Shown here: in pieces, positions 1 through 4,469 of the stretch
Numbering within the stretch: the first letter of the stretch is position 1
Layout of the letters: every line of letters starts with the position of its first letter
Assembly: GCA_900547315.1 (NCBI GenBank)
Contig: URGI01000077.1
Coordinates: 1 to 8,371, forward strand
Source: an uncultured Eubacteriales bacterium
GTDB lineage: Bacteria; Bacillota; Clostridia; Oscillospirales; Oscillospiraceae
Length of the DNA stretch: 8,371 bases
Reading direction: 5' to 3'
The notes under the pieces: model-generated
Seen by the model: only the letters and a program-made list of their open reading frames with translations
What the model was told of the DNA's origin: nothing
The model's database searches: none
Position numbers and translations under genes: made by a program

Positions 1-63
1 GCCGACCGCGTCGCCTACGACAAGACCGATGCCCATACCGATGAGAAAATTCTTTTTATTCAT
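1..63 (-). CDS. N-terminus of a small membrane-anchored protein (partial, runs off the left edge)
   Basis: Only the first 21 codons are present. The peptide begins MNKKNFLIGMGIGLVVGDAV: a short basic head (Lys3, Lys4) followed by a glycine-rich hydrophobic stretch from about residue 6, which looks like one N-terminal membrane segment with few or no residues outside before it. A GGGAGG box at 71-76 lies 7 nt before the ATG at 61-63. A second ATG at 67-69 is only 1 nt from that box, so the inner start is preferred. Small Clostridia proteins with this kind of head are often YtxH-like or other uncharacterised membrane-tethered proteins. Nothing of the body is visible, so no function is assigned. 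It is transcribed divergently from the ymdB-type gene. Confidence 0.6.
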   Translation of the reverse strand, partial: MNKKNFLIGMGIGLVVGDAVG

Positions 64-84
64 ACTCATACCTCCCAAAATTCC

Positions 85-116
85 GTTAACAGCTTTTGTT
101 AACCAATGGTATTATG
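85..116 (-). promoter_or_regulatory. Possible leftward promoter with GTTAAC inverted repeat
   Basis: Read on the minus strand, CATAAT (111-116) is a 5/6 match to a -10 box and would start transcription near 105, towards the left-edge gene. I see no convincing -35 box. Just downstream, 7-bp arms GTTAACA (85-91) and TGTTAAC (97-103) are separated by 5 nt and would overlap the start site or early leader, a position suited to a repressor operator. The GTTAAC cores are each self-complementary. The regulator is unknown. The site resembles Rex half-sites but in the wrong relative orientation. Confidence 0.35.
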
Positions 117-129
117 CGCATATTTTAGA

Positions 130-159
130 TTGCTACACGCATGCAAATTGTGGTACAAT
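130..159 (+). promoter_or_regulatory. Promoter of the ymdB-sbcD-yhaN-type operon
   Basis: TACAAT at 154-159 is preceded by TG one base upstream (TGG-TACAAT), giving an extended -10 element. TTGCTA at 130-135 is a 4/6 match to the -35 consensus at 18-bp spacing. Transcription would begin near 166, leaving an A-rich leader of about 43 nt before the ATG at 209. No hairpin or riboswitch is visible in this leader. This is the only convincing promoter seen ahead of the three overlapping rightward genes. Confidence 0.55.
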
Positions 160-208
160 ATAAAAAAAGAAATAAAAGAGAAAAACAAAATTTTCGGAGG
201 CAAACGCC

Positions 209-982
209 ATGAGCGTAAAAATACTTGCCGTGGGCGATGTCTGCGGCGAACCCGGCCTTGACAATCTTGAGAAGAACCTGCGGAATTACCGTAAGGAAAA
301 CGGCATAGATTTTGTCGTTGTGAACGGCGAGAACGCGAACGTCGTCGGCGTGACGCCGCGCCAGGCAGACGCGATATTCCGCGCGGGCGCGGACGTCATC
401 ACCCTAGGCAATCACACCTGGACGCGCACGGAGCTGAGACCGTATCTTGACGAGCGGAGCCGCATACTCCGTCCAGCAAACTTCGCGCCGCAGTGCCCCG
501 GCCGCGGTATCGGCGTGTTCAAAACGGCGTTCGGCGACGTGTGCGTGCTGAACCTGATAGGCCGCTTCACGCTGGACAGTAATACCGACAATCCCTTCGT
601 CATCGCCGACGGCTATATGGAGGAGATCAAGGAGAAAATAATCCTTGTGGATTTCCACGCCGAGGGCACCAGCGAGAAGCGCGCGATGGGCTTCATGCTT
701 GACGGCAGGGCGAGCGCCGTATGGGGAACGCACACCCATGTCCAGACCTCGGATGCCTGCGTGCTGCCCAAGGGGACGGGCTATATAACCGACCTCGGTA
801 TGACCGGCGCTGTCAACTCGGTGCTGGGCATCGATCCTGAGCAGAGCATAGGCAAGTTCATGGGAGACCCGCCGCGGCGCTATGAATCCGCGAAAGGGCC
901 TGTAAAGCTGGAGGGCTGCATTTTTGAAATTGACCCGCAGAACGGGCGCTGCCTGCGGGCGGAAAGTGTTAGACTGACATGA
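209..982 (+). CDS. ymdB: YmdB-family (TIGR00282-type) metallophosphoesterase
   Basis: This 257-residue protein has the normal family length. Characterised YmdB proteins are cytoplasmic phosphodiesterases active on cyclic nucleotides such as 2',3'-cAMP; in Bacillus YmdB influences biofilm and motility decisions. The dinuclear metal-site signature is complete: GD at 9-10, NGEN at 40-42 with Glu41 and Asn42, GNH at 67-69, the VDFHAEGTSEK block with His150, and GTHTHV with His175 and His177. The residue after GNHTW is Thr where Asp is common; it is not one of the core ligands. GGAGG at 196-200 lies 8 nt before the ATG, which fixes the start. The stop overlaps the next gene's start as ATGA. In many Firmicutes this gene follows rny (RNase Y); here it heads an operon with two SbcD/SbcC-like genes. 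The family call is firm, but the substrate in this organism is unknown. Confidence 0.9.
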   Translation: MSVKILAVGDVCGEPGLDNLEKNLRNYRKENGIDFVVVNGENANVVGVTPRQADAIFRAGADVITLGNHTWTRTELRPYLDERSRILRPANFAPQCPGRGIGVFKTAFGDVCVLNLIGRFTLDSNTDNPFVIADGYMEEIKEKIILVDFHAEGTSEKRAMGFMLDGRASAVWGTHTHVQTSDACVLPKGTGYITDLGMTGAVNSVLGIDPEQSIGKFMGDPPRRYESAKGPVKLEGCIFEIDPQNGRCLRAESVRLT

Positions 983-2076
983 AAAATATAAAGATACTTC
1001 ATACCGCTGACCTGCACCTCGACTCCGCGTTCGAGGCGCTGCCCGCGGGTAAGGCCGCGATTCGCCGCGCGGAGCAGCGGGAGCTGCTGTCACGGTTGGC
1101 GGAGCTGGCGCGCAGCGAGCGGGCAGACATCGTCCTGCTCGCCGGTGATATCTTCGACGGCGGCGGAACGTATTTCGAGACCGGAGCGGAGTTTGTGCGC
1201 TGCCTGCGGGATATGAGCGTGCCGGTGTTCATCGCGCCGGGAAATCATGACCCGTACGACGCGCGCTCGCCGTACGCGAAGCTGGATATCCCCCAGAACG
1301 TGCGTATCTTCACCGAAAGAGACGTCGAGTGTGCGGAGCTTCCGGAGCTGGGCGTGCGCGTTTACGGCGCGGCGTTCACCGGCAGCACCGACGGCCCCGA
1401 CATCACGAATATCCGCACGGAGCGCGCAGAGGGGACGTGGAACATTCTCTGTGCGCACGGCGAGGTCGGCTTTGACCCCGTCAATGAGCAGGCACTGTCC
1501 GCAAGCGGCCTTGACTATGCCGCGCTCGGCCACATACATAAGGCGAGCGGGCTGCGCCGGTCGGGCGGCACATGGTATTCATGGCCTGGCTGCCCGGAGG
1601 GGCGCGGCTTTGACGAAACGGGCGAAAAGACCGTGAGCATCGTCGAGCTGTCGGATTCCGGCTGCAGGCTCACGCCGGTGTGCATCGCCTCGCGCAGATA
1701 TGAGATACTGCCCGTTGAGGTGACGGGCTGCGACCCGCTGCTTGCCGTACACACGGTGCTGCCGGAGAACACGGCGCGGGACGTGTACAGAATCGTGCTG
1801 ACGGGCGAGGTGGACACGCCGCCTGACCTGAGCCGTCTGCGGCGAAATCTGGACGACTGCTTCTTCTCACTGCAGCTTCGGGACGAGACCCGCCTGCGGC
1901 AGGACGTTTGGGAGCGTGCGGAGGAGGACAGCCTGCGCGGCATATTCCTGCGTAAGCTCCGCGAAAAATATAACTCCGCGCAGTCCGAAGAGCGGGAGCT
2001 GATAGAGCAGGCCGCGCGCTGGGGGCTTGCTGCACTTGACAACATGGAGGAGGTCGTTCGCCATGAAGATAAATAA
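979..2076 (+). CDS. SbcD/YhaO-like DNA repair exonuclease (metallophosphoesterase)
   Basis: The protein has 365 residues. The Mre11/SbcD-type calcineurin-like fold is clear: DLH at 11-13, GD at 56-57 (in LLAGDIFD), GNHD at 88-91, His160 in CAHGEV, and GHIH with His185 and His187. A WPGCPEGRGFDETG block (about 202-215) is typical of the YhaO subgroup. Residues from about 230 onward form a charged C-terminal part, probably the partner-binding and capping region. Mre11/SbcD proteins are Mn-dependent nucleases that process DNA ends with a Rad50/SbcC-like ATPase. Here that partner is the next gene, whose ATG lies 14 nt inside this one. The start overlaps the ymdB stop by 4 nt and has only a weak purine-rich stretch (961-966) upstream, so translation is probably coupled. 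YhaO-type is a better description than classical SbcD because of the partner's form. Nuclease activity is inferred from the motifs. Confidence 0.87.
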   Translation: MKNIKILHTADLHLDSAFEALPAGKAAIRRAEQRELLSRLAELARSERADIVLLAGDIFDGGGTYFETGAEFVRCLRDMSVPVFIAPGNHDPYDARSPYAKLDIPQNVRIFTERDVECAELPELGVRVYGAAFTGSTDGPDITNIRTERAEGTWNILCAHGEVGFDPVNEQALSASGLDYAALGHIHKASGLRRSGGTWYSWPGCPEGRGFDETGEKTVSIVELSDSGCRLTPVCIASRRYEILPVEVTGCDPLLAVHTVLPENTARDVYRIVLTGEVDTPPDLSRLRRNLDDCFFSLQLRDETRLRQDVWERAEEDSLRGIFLRKLREKYNSAQSEERELIEQAARWGLAALDNMEEVVRHEDK

Positions 2077-3970
2077 AATGACGGCTTCCTTCGGCAAGCT
2101 TGAAAACGAGAGCATCGCGTTTCACGACGGGTTGAACGTGGTCTGCGCCCCAAACGAGAGCGGCAAATCGACATGGTGCGCGTTCATAAAATCCATGCTC
2201 TACGGCGTTGACAGCTCGGAGCGCGCGAAGATCGGCTATCTGCCGGACAAGATGCGCTATGCCCCGTGGTCTGGCGCGCCGATGGAAGGCTCCATGGAGC
2301 TGACGGCGGACAACTGCGACATCACCATAATGCGCCGTACAAAGACAAAGAGCGCGCCCATGCGCGACTTTTCGGCTGCCTATACCGGCAGCAACGTCGC
2401 GGTGGAAAAGCTCACGGGCACCAACTGCGGCGAGATGCTCACCGGAGTGTCGAAGGACGTGTTCTGCCGCAGCGCATTCGTCGCGCAGGGCGCAGTGGCC
2501 GTCACGGGGAGCAAGGAGCTTGAAAAGCGCATAAACGCCATCGTCGCGGCCGGAGACGAGCACAGCTCGTATTCCGAGGCCGATGAGCGGCTTCAGGCGT
2601 GGAAGCGCAAGAGAAAATATAACCGCCGCGGCGCACTGCCGGAGCTTGAACTGCGCATAGATGACGATCGGGCGAAGCTTGAGCAACTGCAGGACACGGT
2701 GGATGAGGAGGAGCGCCTCGAGGAGCAGCTCGCGCAGGCGCATCAGCGCTGCTCATCGCTTGAGACGGAGGTCAACGAGAGCCGCCGCCGTCAGCGCAAG
2801 GAGTCGCTTGAGCGTCTCAACCGCAGCCGCGCAGAGCTGAAGCAGCGCAGCGACGAGCATGATGCCGCGCTCACGGAGCTTTCGGCCAGACGCGAGCAGC
2901 TGCATAACAGCAGCTTCGGCCTCACGGAGCCGGACGAGCTGGAGGAGCGTATAGACGCGGATATAGACCGGATGGCGCAGTTGAAATCGGCTGCGGAAAA
3001 GAAAGCCTCGCCCCTGCTGGCGCTGATATTCTTCGTGCTGGCGGCAGTCGGCGCGGCGCTGTATGTGGCGCACGGCAGCGTGGCGTTCATCGTCATGGCG
3101 ATAGTCATGATGGCCGCGGCAATGGTGTTCATCTTCCGCTGGACAAAAGCGAAGCAGGCCGCAGTGCAGGCCGGTGAAGCGCGAAGGCAGCTATTGAAAA
3201 GCTATCATGCCGCGTCGCCGGACGATATAAGAGCCGCAGCGGCGCGCCATCGCGAGCTTTGGGAAGCTGCGGAAGAGGCCGAGGCCGACGAGCACCGCAG
3301 CCGCAGCGCGTATGAATCCGCCAAGGAGCGGCAGGCGAAGCTGGAGGAGATCACGATATCCGAGCTGGATTTCTCCGGCGGCAGCTCCGAGGCCGCGCAG
3401 CTTGGCCGGGAACTGAACGAGAAGCGCGCCCAGACCGAACGCCTTGCCTCACAGCTCGCATCCGTGCGCGGCAGGCTTGCCGCCATGGGCGACCCGATGG
3501 TCATCAGGAGTGAGCTGAGCAGCATGGAGGACGAGCGCGAGGAGCTTAAAAACGAGTGTGCCGCGCTCGACATGGCGATAGAGACGCTGAAGGCGGCGGA
3601 CACCGAGATGCAGCTGCGCTTCTCGCCGGAGCTGAGCCGCCTTGCGTCGGAATACATGGCGGAGATGACCGGCGGGCGCTGGAACGGCGTGACGCTCAAC
3701 CGCGATTTCACGGCGGCGGCGAAAGCGGAGGACGGAGCGGTAGCGCACGAGGCGGAGTACCTGAGCCTTGGGACGCTCGACCTGATGTATCTGGCGGTTC
3801 GGCTCGCGGTGTGCGAGCTGGCGCTGCCGGAAGGGGAGTCCTGCCCGCTAATCATAGATGACGCGCTCGTGAACATGGACGCGGAGCGCACCGCACAGGC
3901 CATGAATCTGCTGAGAAAGCTTGCCGAGAAGCGTCAGGTAATACTCTTCACCTGCCGCAGCCTTGAATGA
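2063..3970 (+). CDS. SbcC/Rad50-like (YhaN-type) ATPase with central transmembrane hairpin
   Basis: The chosen ATG at 2063 gives 635 residues and has GGAGGAGG at 2046-2053; an in-frame ATG at 2027 has no such support. The ATPase is split as in SMC/Rad50 proteins. The Walker A is APNESGKST (29-37), and a Q-loop-like FVAQG lies at 139-143. The C-terminal half carries the signature YLSLGT (566-571), Walker B LIIDD (596-600) and D-loop VNMD (603-606). Heptad-rich charged helices occupy roughly 195-312 and 360-520. Between them lie two strongly hydrophobic segments, about 315-335 and 339-359, joined by a very short turn. No CXXC zinc hook is present. The protein is shorter than Bacillus YhaN (about 960 residues, from memory). 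Paired with the upstream nuclease, it is expected to form a DNA-end-processing complex, probably held at the membrane. Its first P-loop position is Ala rather than Gly, and the usual switch-His position near the C-terminus reads FTCRSLE. Confidence 0.82.
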   Translation: MKINKMTASFGKLENESIAFHDGLNVVCAPNESGKSTWCAFIKSMLYGVDSSERAKIGYLPDKMRYAPWSGAPMEGSMELTADNCDITIMRRTKTKSAPMRDFSAAYTGSNVAVEKLTGTNCGEMLTGVSKDVFCRSAFVAQGAVAVTGSKELEKRINAIVAAGDEHSSYSEADERLQAWKRKRKYNRRGALPELELRIDDDRAKLEQLQDTVDEEERLEEQLAQAHQRCSSLETEVNESRRRQRKESLERLNRSRAELKQRSDEHDAALTELSARREQLHNSSFGLTEPDELEERIDADIDRMAQLKSAAEKKASPLLALIFFVLAAVGAALYVAHGSVAFIVMAIVMMAAAMVFIFRWTKAKQAAVQAGEARRQLLKSYHAASPDDIRAAAARHRELWEAAEEAEADEHRSRSAYESAKERQAKLEEITISELDFSGGSSEAAQLGRELNEKRAQTERLASQLASVRGRLAAMGDPMVIRSELSSMEDEREELKNECAALDMAIETLKAADTEMQLRFSPELSRLASEYMAEMTGGRWNGVTLNRDFTAAAKAEDGAVAHEAEYLSLGTLDLMYLAVRLAVCELALPEGESCPLIIDDALVNMDAERTAQAMNLLRKLAEKRQVILFTCRSLE

Positions 3971-3984
3971 CAGGCAATGCTGGA

Positions 3985-4024
3985 ACCGCGCCTGACTCAT
4001 TTATGAGTCGGGCGCGGTGATTTT
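3985..4024 (+). terminator. Rho-independent terminator of the rightward operon
   Basis: A 15-bp stem (3985-3999 with 4004-4018) has one T·G wobble and closes a TTTA loop. It is followed by GA and then TTTT (4021-4024) and an AT-rich tail. It lies 14 nt after the last stop codon of the operon. The U-run is short and offset by two bases, so efficiency may be moderate. Confidence 0.75.
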
Positions 4025-4033
4025 ATATAGAAC

Positions 4034-4059
4034 GCGGGACGGCACAGAGGCCGTCCCGC
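4034..4059. repeat. Unassigned GC-rich hairpin in the convergent spacer
   Basis: GCGGGACGGC (4034-4043) pairs perfectly with GCCGTCCCGC (4050-4059) around a 6-nt loop. Neither side is followed directly by a U-run in the direction of transcription, so it is not a classical terminator. It sits between the terminators of the two converging transcription units and may act as a back-up or as a 3'-end protecting structure. Confidence 0.5.
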
Positions 4060-4067
4060 ACGCGCAT

Positions 4068-4104
4068 AAAAATTGATCCCCGGCCGGAATTCCGGCCGGG
4101 GATC
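4068..4104 (-). terminator. Rho-independent terminator of the leftward ireB (pheST-ireB) unit
   Basis: Positions 4075-4104 form a perfect 30-bp palindrome: 13-bp arms GATCCCCGGCCGG and its complement around AATT. Read leftward, the stem is followed by AATTTTTATG (complement of 4065-4074), a U-run in the right place for termination on the minus strand. The structure begins 14 nt past the ireB stop codon. Confidence 0.8.
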
Positions 4105-4117
4105 GGTTTGGTTGTGC

Positions 4118-4360
4118 TTACTTATCCAGATAATTCTTCAGCAACTCCTGCAGCAGCTCGTCTCTGTCGAGACGGCATATCAGCGTGCGTGCGTTGTTGT
4201 AGTTGGTGATATAGGTCGGATCCTCCGAAAGAATATACCCCACTATCTGGTTGATCGGATTGTAGCCCTTTACCATGAGGGAGTTATACACGGATGACAG
4301 AATCTCTCTCATCTCGGCTTTGCTGTCCAGCGCTGTGAACTTTCTTGTTACATCCTCCAT
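4118..4360 (-). CDS. ireB: IreB-family regulatory phosphoprotein (UPF0297/DUF965)
   Basis: The protein has 80 residues when started at the ATG at 4358-4360, where AGGAGG lies 6 nt upstream. A GTG further upstream, at 4376-4378, is in frame but lies upstream of that site and is less likely. The family core is very clear: GYNPINQIVGY (32-42), SEDPTYIT, the NARTLI block and the acidic/leucine-rich DRDELLQELL tail. In Enterococcus faecalis, IreB is a small dimeric substrate of the Ser/Thr kinase IreK and phosphatase IreP and affects cephalosporin resistance. Its phosphorylated threonines lie at the N-terminus. Here Thr5 (VTRKF) aligns with the threonine of the usual TVRF motif; a second threonine upstream of it is missing, although Thr9 follows. 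In many Firmicutes the gene lies in an alaS-ireB-ruvX cluster. Here it follows pheT and ends at its own terminator. The family is certain; a link to cell-wall signalling in this organism is inferred. Confidence 0.92.
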   Translation of the reverse strand: MEDVTRKFTALDSKAEMREILSSVYNSLMVKGYNPINQIVGYILSEDPTYITNYNNARTLICRLDRDELLQELLKNYLDK

Positions 4361-4393
4361 GATGTCCCTCCTCTTCACTTATTTATTGGCTAC

Positions 4394-4421
4394 ATTATAG
4401 CATATTAGTTTGTCAAGTAAA
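4394..4421 (-). promoter_or_regulatory. Extended -10 promoter of ireB
   Basis: On the minus strand a perfect TATAAT (4394-4399) is preceded by TGC, making an extended -10. TTTACT (4416-4421) gives a 4/6 -35 match with a 16-bp spacer. Transcription would start near 4387, leaving a leader of about 27 nt that carries the AGGAGG site. A perfect TTGACA (4411-4416) also lies upstream, but only 11 bp from the -10, too close to act as its -35. The spacer back to the pheT stop (4422-4469) is AT-rich and holds no GC-rich terminator, so read-through from pheST is also possible. Confidence 0.6.
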
Positions 4422-4469
4422 GTCGAAAAAACTAAACAAAAGGTTAATTTTTCTTAAGGTGGTATAATT

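Noticed and set aside
85..103. A Rex redox-repressor operator
   Set aside because: The half-sites are in the opposite relative orientation to the Rex consensus, so only an unassigned inverted repeat is reported.
2027..2062. An earlier start (12 more codons) for the YhaN-type ATPase
   Set aside because: The ATG at 2063 has GGAGGAGG at 2046-2053 and gives the usual short beta-strand lead into the P-loop.
1670..2743. A leftward 357-codon frame crossing the sbcD-yhaN-type junction
   Set aside because: It spans two overlapping, well-supported genes on the other strand. The arginine/alanine-rich composition is typical of a shadow frame, and no promoter or ribosome binding site fits.
4422..4469. 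A possible terminator after pheT
   Set aside because: Only an AT-rich, mismatched stem (AAC with GTT and flanking A/T pairs) can be drawn. It is too weak to call.
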